A stretch of DNA of 15,169 nt from DATDRQ01 sp035291645 (GCA_035291645.1 DATDRQ010000055.1:1-15169); one strand, 5' to 3'. Counted from the first letter of the stretch, positions 6,371 to 12,830 are shown. Notes: generated from the letters alone by a model not told the origin. Made by a program: numbers and translations.

Positions 6371-7192
6371 ATGCTTTCGTCGCGAATCCTGGTGGCAGCC
6401 GTCCTGCTTCCCGTCGGGTTATTGTTATTCTACCTGGGCGGGCCGGTATTTACCGCCTTCGTGGCGCTGGTGCTGGGCCTGGCTGCCTGGGAGTTCGGGC
6501 GGCTTTTCCAGGCCGCCGGATTCCAGCCTGCGATCTGGCTGGGGGCTGCCGGGGCGGCCCTGCTGGCCCTCGGGCGGGCCTGGGATGGCTTTGCCAGCGC
6601 GCCCTGGCTGCTCACGCTGTTCGTGCTGGCTGCCATGACGACCCACCTGGTGGCATACGAGCGCGGCCGCGACCTGGCAGGCACGGACTTCGCCATCACC
6701 CTGGCGGCAGGCGTCTACCTGGGCTGGCTGGGGGCCTATCTGATCTCGCTGCGCAGCCTGGCGGGCGGTTTCTGGTGGCTGCTGCTGGTGTTGCCTGCGG
6801 TGTGGCTGGCCGATTCGGGCGCCTACTTCATCGGGCGCAGCCTGGGGAAGCGGCGGCTCAGCCCGCGCCTGAGTCCCAAGAAGACCTGGGAGGGTTACCT
6901 GGGCGGGGTTATCATTGGTACGCTCGGAGCGGTCGGGCTGGCGGCGCTATGGAAAGTCTGGGCAGGGCCGGAGTTCGCCATCACCTACTGGCAGGCCGGA
7001 TTGCTCGGGCTGGTGCTCAGCACAGTCACCACCCTGGGCGACCTGGGGGAGAGCATGATCAAGCGCCAGGCCGGGATGAAAGATTCTGGCAGCCTGCTGC
7101 CGGGCCACGGAGGCGTGTTCGACCGGATCGACTCGTGGTTGTGGGCCGCGCCGATCGGGTTCTATTTCATCGTCTGGGTGGTAGGGGTTTAA
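6371..7192 (+). CDS. cdsA: Phosphatidate cytidylyltransferase (CDP-diglyceride synthase)
   Basis: Integral membrane enzyme that converts phosphatidic acid and CTP to CDP-diacylglycerol, the precursor of phospholipids. The 273 residues are mostly hydrophobic, with about seven or eight membrane segments beginning RILVAAVLLPVGLLLFYLG. Diagnostic blocks are WLADSGAYFIGRSLGKRRLSP with KKTWEGYLGG following, and the C-terminal CDP signature SGSLLPGHGGVFDRIDS (239-255) with its metal-binding aspartates. The ATG is preceded by AAAGGT. It closes the cluster here: dxr and rseP, which often follow in other bacteria, are absent, and the opposite-strand DUF1801 gene begins 24 bases later. I see no clear terminator in that gap. 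Confidence 0.94.
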   Translation: MLSSRILVAAVLLPVGLLLFYLGGPVFTAFVALVLGLAAWEFGRLFQAAGFQPAIWLGAAGAALLALGRAWDGFASAPWLLTLFVLAAMTTHLVAYERGRDLAGTDFAITLAAGVYLGWLGAYLISLRSLAGGFWWLLLVLPAVWLADSGAYFIGRSLGKRRLSPRLSPKKTWEGYLGGVIIGTLGAVGLAALWKVWAGPEFAITYWQAGLLGLVLSTVTTLGDLGESMIKRQAGMKDSGSLLPGHGGVFDRIDSWLWAAPIGFYFIVWVVGV

Positions 7193-7216
7193 GCCAGGAC
7201 CCCGCTCATTTCATAT

Positions 7217-7612
7217 CTATGGGGGTCCACCTGCAGGTTTATGATCATTGTAAGCCGCGAGCGCTGCGGCAGCTGCGATCAGGGCGCGAACCCCGGTGCG
7301 CTGGAGATCTTCAAGGGTCTTACATTTGACATGGCGCGCCTTCTTCCCCGTACCCGCAAGCAGGCCACCCGGGTCGGGCAGCTCGACACCCCGGCCGAAA
7401 ATCAGGTTCACGTGACCGGTATAAGGAGCGATGGCGCAGACCAGGTCAGTGTACCTGGGGCTGAAACCGTAGGCGATGATCTTGGAGGGGGGATCGACTA
7501 TCTCCAGCACGCCGGGGATGGTCTCCAGCACCAGGTCTCGCGCCTGCCAGGCGAGCTGCTGGACTTCGGGTGAGTAGGTGGAGAGGAATTCTTCGGCGGT
7601 CGGTTGGGCCAT
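7217..7612 (-). CDS. DUF1801 domain protein
   Basis: A 131-residue soluble protein resembling the DUF1801 (YdhG-like) family: the N-terminal TAEEFLSTYSPEVQQLAWQARD helix, the central SKIIAYGF and GHVNLIFGRGVELPDP segment (residues 67-81), and GLLAGTGKKARHVKC (83-97), the best-conserved part of the family. No catalytic function is established for these proteins that I can name with confidence. The C-terminal end is Ala-rich and low in conservation. AGGGA precedes the ATG by about 8 bases on the minus strand, and a possible -10 box TACAAT lies at 7648-7653 without a good -35. It converges on cdsA, and its upstream region is shared with the divergent metK promoter. Confidence 0.78.
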   Translation of the reverse strand: MAQPTAEEFLSTYSPEVQQLAWQARDLVLETIPGVLEIVDPPSKIIAYGFSPRYTDLVCAIAPYTGHVNLIFGRGVELPDPGGLLAGTGKKARHVKCKTLEDLQRTGVRALIAAAAALAAYNDHKPAGGPP

Positions 7613-7731
7613 AAAAAAATTCCCTATCGTTAGAACAATGTTTACCTATTGTACATCGTTACCCGTGGATATTTCTCTCGATGATTCAGGGCCACAACAG
7701 CCAGTCGAAAATTCTTTCGTCCCTTCCGCGA

Positions 7732-7761
7732 TTGACAGCCTCTTCCTTCTCGTGGTAAACT
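7732..7761 (+). promoter_or_regulatory. metK promoter
   Basis: A perfect -35 box TTGACA (7732-7737), an 18-base spacer and a -10 TAAACT (7756-7761) preceded by TGG, an extended -10 element. Transcription would begin near 7768, about 24 bases before the first paired base of the SAM riboswitch. The rest of 7613-7731 shows no gene. Confidence 0.75.
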
Positions 7762-7791
7762 CTGCGCACAATCGAATAGCCCCACCAGGCA

Positions 7792-7972
7792 CTCTTATCC
7801 AGAGAGGCGGAGGGACCGGCCCTGTGAAGCCTCGGCAACCCGGTTTAGTCAGATAGTCGCTGGTCTGATAGTCAGCTAGATGACTTCGAAATTACTATTA
7901 GACTACGACTATATGACTATTAGACTGACTACGGTGCCAATTCCGGCAGACGGACGTTCTGGGAGATGAGAG
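7792..7972 (+). promoter_or_regulatory. SAM-I (S-box) riboswitch with enlarged P3
   Basis: The aptamer is recognised from P1 CTCTTATC (7792-7799) pairing with GATGAGAG (7965-7972, one G-U pair), P2 GAGGC/GCCTC (7804-7808 with 7829-7833), the conserved block GGAGGGACCGGCCC then TGAAGCC with kink-turn sequences, CGGCAACC (7833-7840), GGTGCCAATTCC (7933-7944) and P4 down to CTGGGAG. It binds S-adenosylmethionine and, in known S-boxes, SAM stabilises P1 and shuts off the downstream gene, here metK, which makes SAM. The aptamer spans 181 bases, against roughly 105-125 usually; the excess is an insert in the P3 arm. Confidence 0.95.
7846..7931. repeat. GACTAT-type inverted repeat inside riboswitch P3
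   Basis: An AT-richer stretch rich in TAGTC/GACTA words. Its outer arms pair (TAGTCAG 7846-7852 with CTGACTA 7925-7931; ATAGTC 7853-7858 with GACTAT 7915-7920), and an inner 10-bp stem pairs GTCTGATAGT (7863-7872) with ACTATTAGAC (7894-7903) with one G-U pair. It lies entirely between the conserved P3 strands and turns P3 into a long hairpin arm. Composition and word structure differ from all flanking sequence, which suggests a repeat insertion or expansion. Confidence 0.7.
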
Positions 7973-7995
7973 GGCAACCAGCAGAGTAAAATACG

Positions 7996-8026
7996 AATTG
8001 CCCTTTCGGTACCGGAGGGGCAATTT
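7996..8026 (+). terminator. Riboswitch-controlled intrinsic terminator of metK
   Basis: A 13-bp stem, AATTGCCCTTTCG (7996-8008) with CGGAGGGGCAATT (8013-8025), two G-U pairs and a GTAC loop, is followed by a T-rich stretch (TTTACTTTATT). The alternative antiterminator pairs GAGAGGGCAA (7968-7977) with TTGCCCTTTC (7998-8007), nine Watson-Crick pairs and one G-U. It uses the 3' strand of P1, so P1, antiterminator and terminator form the expected SAM-dependent transcriptional switch. Confidence 0.85.
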
Positions 8027-8048
8027 ACTTTATTGTGGAGGACACTTA

Positions 8049-9287
8049 ATGAATAACACTTTTATGGAGTCGCCTAGCCTGCTGTTCACTTCCGAGTCGG
8101 TCACGGAGGGGCACCCGGACAAGATCTGCGACCAGCTGAGCGACGCCGTGCTGGACGCCTGCCTGGAGCAGGACCCGCTCTCGCGGGTGGCCTGCGAAGT
8201 GGCAACCAAGACCGGCTTCGTCATGTTCCTGGGTGAGATCACCACCAAAGCCCAGCTCAACTTCGACGAGCTGGCGCGCAAGGTCCTGCTGGAGATCGGT
8301 TACGACGACGGCGCCAAGGGGTTGGACGGCAACACCTGCGGGGTGCTGGTGGCGATCGCCCGCCAGTCGGGGGACATTGCCATGGGCGTCAACCACTCGC
8401 TGGAGACCCGCACCGGTGAGGTGACGGAGGAAGAGGTCGACACGATCGGGGCCGGCGACCAGGGGATGATGTTCGGTTACGCCTGCAATGAGACGCCTGC
8501 CCTGCTGCCGATGCCTATCTATCTGGCGCACCGGCTCACCCGCCAGCTGAGCGTGGCGCGCAAGACGGGCGCCCTGCCCTGGCTGAGACCGGACGGCAAG
8601 GCGCAGGTGACGGTCGAGTACAGCTACGGACGCCCCAAGCGGGTCGACACGGTGCTGGTCAGCACGCAGCACGCCCCAGAGGCGACCCAGGAGCAGATCC
8701 GGGCGGGGGTGATCGAGCAGGTGATCCGGCCGGTGCTGCCGGCGGAAATGGTGGACGAAGACCTCAAGATTTACGTAAACCCGACCGGGCGTTTCGTGAT
8801 CGGCGGTCCGCTGGGCGATTCCGGTCTGACCGGGCGCAAGATCATTGTGGATACCTACGGGGGCATGGGGCGGCACGGCGGCGGCTGCTTCAGCGGCAAA
8901 GACCCGACTAAAGTGGACCGTTCGGCTGCCTATGCGGCCCGCTGGGCGGCGAAGAACGTGGTGGCGGCCGGCCTGGCCGAACGCTGCGAGATCCAGGTGG
9001 CTTATGCCATCGGGGTGGCTCACCCGCTCAGTGTTAATGTAGAGACCTTCGGCACCGGGCGGCTGCCCTCCGGGCAGATCGCCGACCTGGTAACGGAGCA
9101 CTTCGACCTGCGCCCGGGGGCGATCATCCGCGACCTGAAGCTGCGCCGCCCAATCTACCGCCAGGTCGCCTCCTACGGGCACTTCGGACGGGAAGACCTG
9201 GACTTGACCTGGGAGCGCACCGATAAAGCCGAACTGCTGCGGGTTGCCGCCGGGATCGAGGAAGCGGCCTCCCTGGCGATCAAGTAA
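8049..9287 (+). CDS. metK: S-adenosylmethionine synthetase
   Basis: Cytoplasmic enzyme that joins methionine and ATP to give SAM, phosphate and diphosphate. The ATG at 8049 gives 412 residues and follows GGAGG (8037-8041) by 7 bases; an in-frame ATG at 7998 is rejected because it lies inside the terminator hairpin. Signatures seen are GHPDKICDQLSDAVLD (21-36), with the substrate-binding His and catalytic Asp, GAGDQGMMFGYA (134-145) and GGGCFSGKDPTKVDRS (277-292). The glycine-rich P-loop-like motif has Cys280 where most homologues have Ala. Length is near the bacterial norm, slightly longer. Regulation is by the SAM-I riboswitch upstream; a terminator follows at 9324-9362. Confidence 0.97.
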   Translation: MNNTFMESPSLLFTSESVTEGHPDKICDQLSDAVLDACLEQDPLSRVACEVATKTGFVMFLGEITTKAQLNFDELARKVLLEIGYDDGAKGLDGNTCGVLVAIARQSGDIAMGVNHSLETRTGEVTEEEVDTIGAGDQGMMFGYACNETPALLPMPIYLAHRLTRQLSVARKTGALPWLRPDGKAQVTVEYSYGRPKRVDTVLVSTQHAPEATQEQIRAGVIEQVIRPVLPAEMVDEDLKIYVNPTGRFVIGGPLGDSGLTGRKIIVDTYGGMGRHGGGCFSGKDPTKVDRSAAYAARWAAKNVVAAGLAERCEIQVAYAIGVAHPLSVNVETFGTGRLPSGQIADLVTEHFDLRPGAIIRDLKLRRPIYRQVASYGHFGREDLDLTWERTDKAELLRVAAGIEEAASLAIK

Positions 9288-9306
9288 GAGTCTATCCGAG
9301 AATTCA
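9288..9306 (+). repeat. GAGTCTATCCGA-type repeat, copy 1
   Basis: GAGTCTATCCGAGAATTCA begins immediately after the metK stop codon. It matches the second copy at 12858-12876 at 18 of 19 positions in the same orientation. The flanks of the two copies do not match, so this is a short dispersed motif and not part of a larger duplication. Confidence 0.6.
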
Positions 9307-9323
9307 GGTCGGGAAGGATGCTT

Positions 9324-9362
9324 GGGGTTTGCGGGAATCGTTTATCCCGTAAGCCCCTTTTT
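9324..9362 (+). terminator. metK terminator, overlapping the end of cbiO
   Basis: GGGGTTTGCGGGA (9324-9336) pairs with TCCCGTAAGCCCC (9345-9357), 13 bp with two G-U pairs and an 8-base loop, followed by five T residues (9358-9362). The 3' arm and T-run lie inside the last codons of the convergent cbiO gene (KKGLTG). On the minus strand the stem has no T-run, so it serves metK and is only a possible stop for cbiO. Confidence 0.82.
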
Positions 9363-10088
9363 CGTTCTTATGCGGGTGTAGGGCTTTTCCAGTCCGTGGG
9401 CTTCGAGCAGCTGCCCGTCTTCCATCAATATCGAGGTAAGGCCATCGGCGACCACCTGCCCCTCGTCCAGGATGACCATACGGGGAAGTAACTCGTGTAC
9501 CAGCAGCATGTCGTGGGTGGAGACCAGCATGGTGAGGGGCAGATCGTGCAGCAGTTCGATCAACGAGCGCCGGGCGCGCGGGTCCAAGCCTGCGGTCGGC
9601 TCGTCCAGGACGAGCACCTCCGGCTTCATCGAAAGCACGGTAGCGATGGCGATGCGCTTCTTTTCGCCGGCGCTCAGGTGGTGGGAGACGCGCTGCGCAT
9701 AAGCCTGCATGCGTACAGAAGCCAGCGCGTCCGCCACGCGGGCTTGCACTTCCTGGAAAGGCAAGCCCTGGTAGAGCGGGCCGTAAGCCACGTCGTCGAA
9801 GACGGTTGGGGAGAAGAGCTGGTCCTCGGGGGATTGGAAGACCAGGCCCACCATGGCGCGCAACCGGCCAAGGCTGCCATCGGCAACCTCAAGGCCGCAC
9901 ACGCGCACGCGGCCCTGGCCGCGCAGGATGCCGTTCAGGTGCAGGATCAGGGTGGATTTGCCCGCCCCGTTCGGCCCGACCAGGGCGACTTTTTCGCCCG
10001 GCTGGATGGATAGAGAAACATCCCTCAGCGCAGGATGCCCATCCGGGTAGGTAAACGACAGGTGCTCGATCTCGATCGAATGGTGCAT
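9342..10088 (-). CDS. cbiO: ECF transporter ATPase for cobalt/nickel uptake
   Basis: ATP-binding subunit of the group I energy-coupling-factor transporter, working on the cytoplasmic face with CbiQ. The 248 residues carry Walker A GPNGAGKS (38-45), Q-loop VFQSPEDQLFSPTVFDDVAYGP beginning at about 83 with Gln85, signature LSAGEKKR (138-145), Walker B VLVLDEPTAGLDP (158-170) and switch His192 in STHDM. The FQSPEDQLF segment is typical of CbiO/EcfA ATPases, which contact the T-component. The ATG at 10088 lies ten bases after the cbiQ stop and starts the protein correctly at IEIEHLSFTYPDG; an upstream in-frame extension inside cbiQ is not real. Last gene of the fur-cbiMQO operon. Confidence 0.93.
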   Translation of the reverse strand: MHHSIEIEHLSFTYPDGHPALRDVSLSIQPGEKVALVGPNGAGKSTLILHLNGILRGQGRVRVCGLEVADGSLGRLRAMVGLVFQSPEDQLFSPTVFDDVAYGPLYQGLPFQEVQARVADALASVRMQAYAQRVSHHLSAGEKKRIAIATVLSMKPEVLVLDEPTAGLDPRARRSLIELLHDLPLTMLVSTHDMLLVHELLPRMVILDEGQVVADGLTSILMEDGQLLEAHGLEKPYTRIRTKKGLTG

Positions 10089-10098
10089 GAGCGGCGCG

Positions 10099-10905
10099 TC
10101 AACCCCCAACCAACAGGGATAGCAGGAAGAGCGCGGCGAGCAAACCCAGCCCTCCGGCCAATACGAACATGTCTTGGGTGTCGAGCGCCGGCAGGGGGGC
10201 GGCGCGGACTTCGCCGTCATAACCGCGCGAAAGCATCGCCAGGTAGATGCGGTCGCTGCGCTCGAAGGCGCGCGTGAAGAGGTTGCCTGCCATCCCGCCG
10301 GCTACCCGGGCGCGCCAGGCCAGCGATCCGCCGAGTTTCACGCCGGAGAGGCCGGCATGCCCGCTGCGGGCGGCGCGCGCCCGCAACAAGCGCAGGGTCT
10401 CATCTGCCAGGACGAACAGGTAGCGCCACATTAACCCGAAGATGGCTACCAGCAGGCGCGGGATCTTCACCGCTCGCATGGCGGTCAATAAATCCGGAAA
10501 GGGCGTGCTGGCTGCCAGCAAGATGGCGGCCTGGACCGAGATCCAAGACTTGAGGGCGATGCTGACAAAGTGGACCAGGCCCTCGGCGGTAGCGGTCAGC
10601 TCCCAACCGAAAATGGTTATCGAAAACAACGGGCTGCCAGGCGAGGTGAAGACCAGCGGAAGCGCAGCCAGGACGAAGGGAAAGGCCAGCGCCGCCCGCC
10701 GCAGGACGTACCCCACGCCCAGGCCGGACAGAATCTCTAGCGCCAGGACCAGCGAGAGCAGCAGGATGTAAACCGGCCAGGCGCCGATCGGGGTCAGGGC
10801 TGTCGTGAAGATGAAGGCCAGCGCCAGGACGAACTTGACCCGAGGATCGAGACGGTGCACTGGGCTGCTGCGCGGGCGGTATGGGTCCAGGAAATGGACG
10901 TGCAA
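10099..10905 (-). CDS. cbiQ: ECF transporter transmembrane (T) component
   Basis: Membrane coupling subunit that transmits ATPase movement to the substrate-binding CbiM. It starts HVHFLDPYRPRSSPVHRLDPRVKF, typical of CbiQ, has several hydrophobic spans and ends with the two cytoplasmic coupling helices, marked by an ARS-type motif near residue 175 (RARAARSG) and LSRGYDGE near 224; these Arg-containing motifs engage the ATPase grooves. No ATG or GTG fits the N-terminus; TTG at 10903-10905 does, with GGAG 8 bases upstream and only two bases after the cbiM stop, giving 268 residues. The ORF also extends upstream through cbiM in another frame, which I reject. Confidence 0.9.
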   Translation of the reverse strand: MHVHFLDPYRPRSSPVHRLDPRVKFVLALAFIFTTALTPIGAWPVYILLLSLVLALEILSGLGVGYVLRRAALAFPFVLAALPLVFTSPGSPLFSITIFGWELTATAEGLVHFVSIALKSWISVQAAILLAASTPFPDLLTAMRAVKIPRLLVAIFGLMWRYLFVLADETLRLLRARAARSGHAGLSGVKLGGSLAWRARVAGGMAGNLFTRAFERSDRIYLAMLSRGYDGEVRAAPLPALDTQDMFVLAGGLGLLAALFLLSLLVGG

Positions 10906-10907
10906 GC

Positions 10908-11864
10908 TCAGTTCTCCGGGGTCTGGCGGGTCCGGCGGGTATAGGCGACAGCCAGGGCGACTGCGAAGACGATCAGCGCGCCGAGGACCCCGGCCAGGAT
11001 GGTGGCGAGGGCCGTGTTCGAGAGACCGGGGAAGAGATAATCCGGGAGAACCCGGTAGAGCGGGCCTCTGGCTGACTGCAGGAAGCCCTGCTGCCGGGCC
11101 ACCCATTCCAGCCCATCCGGGTGGGCAGAGGCCAGCGGGGAGGCCACCGCCAGGGCAACGGCGATCGACAGACCGCCGACCCATACCAATTTGCTGCTGT
11201 TCTGAGGTGTTGCGCCAGCCTGGATCAGGTCAGGCCGGGCGGAGGAAATAAAGGCCAGCGCGCCGAGCGTGATCAATCCTTCGCCCAGGCCGATCAGGGC
11301 GTGGATGCCCGCCATGGCGGGGATGGCCAGGTTAGCCGGCGAGGTGCCGGACAGCGCCAGCTCCAGGGCGACTGCCAGCGCGGAGAACTCGACCGACAAC
11401 CAGGCTGCCAGGAAACCAGCGGCGAACAGGCCCCAGCGCCAACCTGCGGAGAGCTGCTTCAGCGTGCGGTAGGCCATGTAAGAGACTGCCACACCGACGA
11501 TGGCCATGTTGAGAAGGTTGGCCCCCAAGGACAACAAGCCGCCGTCCTGGAAGATCAGCGCCTGCACGGCGACGACGGTCGTCATGACCAGAATGGCGGC
11601 CCACGGGCCGAGCAGGATGGCAGCCAAGGCTGCGCCCACCAGGTGACCGGAGGTGCCCCCGGCGACGGCGAAGTTCAGCATCTGCCCGGCGAAGATAGCT
11701 GCGGCCAGCACCCCCATCAACGGCACCTGGTGTTCGCCCAGGACCTTGCCTACTCTTTTCAATGCGTACCCGATCACCATGGCGGATACCAGCCAAAGGA
11801 GAACGGCGACGGACGTCGAGAGGAAGCCATCCGGGATATGCATGGCAACGGGTGAAAACCACAT
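10908..11864 (-). CDS. cbiM: ECF cobalt/nickel-binding subunit CbiM fused to a PDGLE (CbiN-like) domain
   Basis: Substrate-specificity membrane subunit for Co2+ or Ni2+. From the ATG at 11864 it has 318 residues: MHIPDGF at 8-14, GGTSGHLVG at 69-77 with His74, several membrane spans, and a C-terminal module with SAHPDGLEWVARQQGF (PDGLE at 249-253) between two further hydrophobic spans. The PDGLE module replaces a separate CbiN or NikN, and no such gene is present. In known CbiM/NikM proteins the mature N-terminal Met-His binds the metal together with a His in the SGH motif. ATG 11864 has a near-perfect Shine-Dalgarno; ATG 11843 would begin directly at MHIPDG but lacks one. Metal preference cannot be read from sequence. 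Confidence 0.92.
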   Translation of the reverse strand: MWFSPVAMHIPDGFLSTSVAVLLWLVSAMVIGYALKRVGKVLGEHQVPLMGVLAAAIFAGQMLNFAVAGGTSGHLVGAALAAILLGPWAAILVMTTVVAVQALIFQDGGLLSLGANLLNMAIVGVAVSYMAYRTLKQLSAGWRWGLFAAGFLAAWLSVEFSALAVALELALSGTSPANLAIPAMAGIHALIGLGEGLITLGALAFISSARPDLIQAGATPQNSSKLVWVGGLSIAVALAVASPLASAHPDGLEWVARQQGFLQSARGPLYRVLPDYLFPGLSNTALATILAGVLGALIVFAVALAVAYTRRTRQTPEN

Positions 11865-11866
11865 AA

Positions 11867-11877
11867 TCACCTCCCTT
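11867..11877 (-). promoter_or_regulatory. Strong ribosome-binding site of cbiM
   Basis: On the minus strand AAGGGAGGTGA precedes ATG 11864; GGAGGTGA (11867-11874) is fully complementary to the 16S 3' end, with the GGAGG core five bases from the ATG. It decides for the longer CbiM start. Just upstream, CCATC-TT-GATGG (11899-11910) is a perfect small palindrome in the fur-cbiM gap. Confidence 0.7.
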
Positions 11878-11916
11878 ATCAGCGGAGTCCAACTTACACC
11901 ATCTTGATGGACGTCC

Positions 11917-12348
11917 TTAAGATGTCTCCTCTTGCTTGCACTCGGGACAGAAGCCAAAAAAGGTGGCGTGAGCCGTGTCGACCTGGAAGCCGGTGCGGTC
12001 CATCAGCTGTTCGAAAAACGCCGCCAGCTCGGCGTGGTCGATCTCCTGCATCTGCCCGCACGCCTGGCAGATCAGATGATGGTGGTTGTGTCCGGCGATC
12101 TCGTAGACCAGCTGCCCGTGGCCCACGTGCGCCACCAGGACCAGGCCCTGCTCGGTCAGGAAGTTCAGGGTCCGGTAGACCGTCGCTTCGGTCATGCCGG
12201 GCAGCTCACCGTGCACCTGCCGGTATACTTCGCCCGGGGTGAGGTGGTCGTGCGCCTGGGATAATGCGCGCACGATCGCCAGGCGCTGGGGGGTCAGGCG
12301 GAAACCCTGGGAACGGAGGTGACTGAGTTCTTGATCGGAAATCGCCAT
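11917..12348 (-). CDS. Fur-family metalloregulator, probably controlling the cobalt/nickel importer
   Basis: A 143-residue DNA-binding repressor of the Fur family. The winged helix includes FRLTPQRLAIVRAL (16-29) and the recognition region TEATVYRTLNFLTEQGLV (53-70). The dimerisation domain holds HNHHHLICQACGQMQEIDH (87-105), with a His-rich metal site and C94-x-x-C97, and FCPEC with C134-x-x-C137; together the two CxxC pairs form the structural zinc site. The regulatory metal (Fe, Zn, Ni or Co) cannot be told from these residues. Position as first gene of fur-cbiMQO, 52 bases before cbiM, suggests it senses nickel or cobalt (Nur-like); that is inference. A palindrome in its promoter region suggests autoregulation. 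AGGTG upstream of the ATG is a moderate ribosome-binding site. Confidence 0.88.
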   Translation of the reverse strand: MAISDQELSHLRSQGFRLTPQRLAIVRALSQAHDHLTPGEVYRQVHGELPGMTEATVYRTLNFLTEQGLVLVAHVGHGQLVYEIAGHNHHHLICQACGQMQEIDHAELAAFFEQLMDRTGFQVDTAHATFFGFCPECKQEETS

Positions 12349-12363
12349 AGTCGCACCTACTCA

Positions 12364-12385
12364 TTATTGCAAGTGTATGCAATAA
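12364..12385. promoter_or_regulatory. Palindromic operator for the Fur-family regulator
   Basis: TTATTGCA (12364-12371), a 6-base spacer AGTGTA, then TGCAATAA (12378-12385): a perfect 8-bp inverted repeat. It begins 15 bases upstream of the fur start codon and covers the predicted transcription start. The TTGCA/TGCAA half-sites resemble the nickel-responsive Nur box of Streptomyces (TTGCAA-N5-TTGCAA, from memory), though spacing differs by one base. Confidence 0.7.
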
Positions 12386-12390
12386 AGGAT

Positions 12391-12419
12391 AGTATAACTT
12401 AATGATGAGATCGATGCAA
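12391..12419 (-). promoter_or_regulatory. Promoter of the fur-cbiMQO operon
   Basis: On the minus strand, TTGCAT (12414-12419), a 17-base spacer and TATACT (12391-12396, five of six matches to the -10 consensus). The start would fall near 12384, inside the palindrome at 12364-12385, so a bound repressor would block initiation of the whole operon. Confidence 0.6.
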
Positions 12420-12441
12420 TCCAGCCTTCCTTAGTAATGAA

Positions 12442-12469
12442 AAGAAACCGCTCATTCCAGCGGTTTCTT
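12442..12469 (-). terminator. Intrinsic terminator of the thioredoxin gene
   Basis: AAGAAACCGCT (12442-12452) pairs with AGCGGTTTCTT (12459-12469), a perfect 11-bp stem with a 6-base loop. Read on the minus strand the stem ends in TTTCTTTTC, a T-rich tail suited to terminating the thioredoxin transcript before the fur promoter. Confidence 0.8.
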
Positions 12470-12497
12470 CATCAATCACCTATCGAAACACCCGTTG

Positions 12498-12830
12498 TCA
12501 GTTCATCCCGAGGTGCGGGCTGAGCCTGGAGAGGATGCGGTCCTTTGGCTGGTATCCGGAAATCCGCTCGCGCGATTCCCCGCCAACGAAGAGCATCAGG
12601 GTCGGCACCCCCATGACCTGGTACTGCATGGCGATATTGGGGTTGTGATCGACATCCAGCTTCACCACTTTGACCTTGCCGGTCCAGTCCTGCGCCAGTT
12701 GCTGCACGATCGGGTCCAGCATCCTGCAAGGCCCGCACCACACGGCAGAGAAATCGACCAGCACCGGCTGATCGGCCGACAGCACCTCGTTCTGGAAAGA
12801 GGCCTCATCGACTTCGGGAATATTTGCCAT
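12498..12830 (-). CDS. Thioredoxin
   Basis: Small cytoplasmic dithiol-disulfide oxidoreductase. The 110 residues contain LVDFSAVWCGPCRMLDPI with the active-site WCGPC at 31-35, then KVVKLDVDHNPNIAMQYQVMGVPTLMLF with the cis-proline VPT motif, and GGE before the last helix; length and order match classical thioredoxin. The start is ATG 12830, with GGAGA 8 bases upstream; a GTG twelve bases earlier lies in that ribosome-binding site and is rejected. It is a single-gene unit with its own terminator, between the fur-cbi operon and the divergent dehydrogenase gene. No thioredoxin reductase is nearby. Which thioredoxin paralogue it is cannot be decided. Confidence 0.94.
   Translation of the reverse strand: MANIPEVDEASFQNEVLSADQPVLVDFSAVWCGPCRMLDPIVQQLAQDWTGKVKVVKLDVDHNPNIAMQYQVMGVPTLMLFVGGESRERISGYQPKDRILSRLSPHLGMN

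Noticed and set aside
7578..7856. Plus-strand open frame of 92 residues upstream of metK
   Set aside because: It crosses the metK promoter and the first half of the SAM riboswitch, which explain the sequence better.
7846..7931. GACTAT repeat region as a possible CRISPR or tandem array
   Set aside because: Units are short and irregular with no constant spacer length; the pairing and position identify it as an enlarged riboswitch arm.
8046..9182. Minus-strand open frame of 378 residues opposite metK
   Set aside because: Shadow of metK produced by high GC; metK has all family signatures on the plus strand.
10906..11184. Upstream extension of the cbiQ reading frame by over 90 residues
   Set aside because: It overlaps the PDGLE end of cbiM in another frame; the CbiQ N-terminus and a Shine-Dalgarno support the TTG at 10905.
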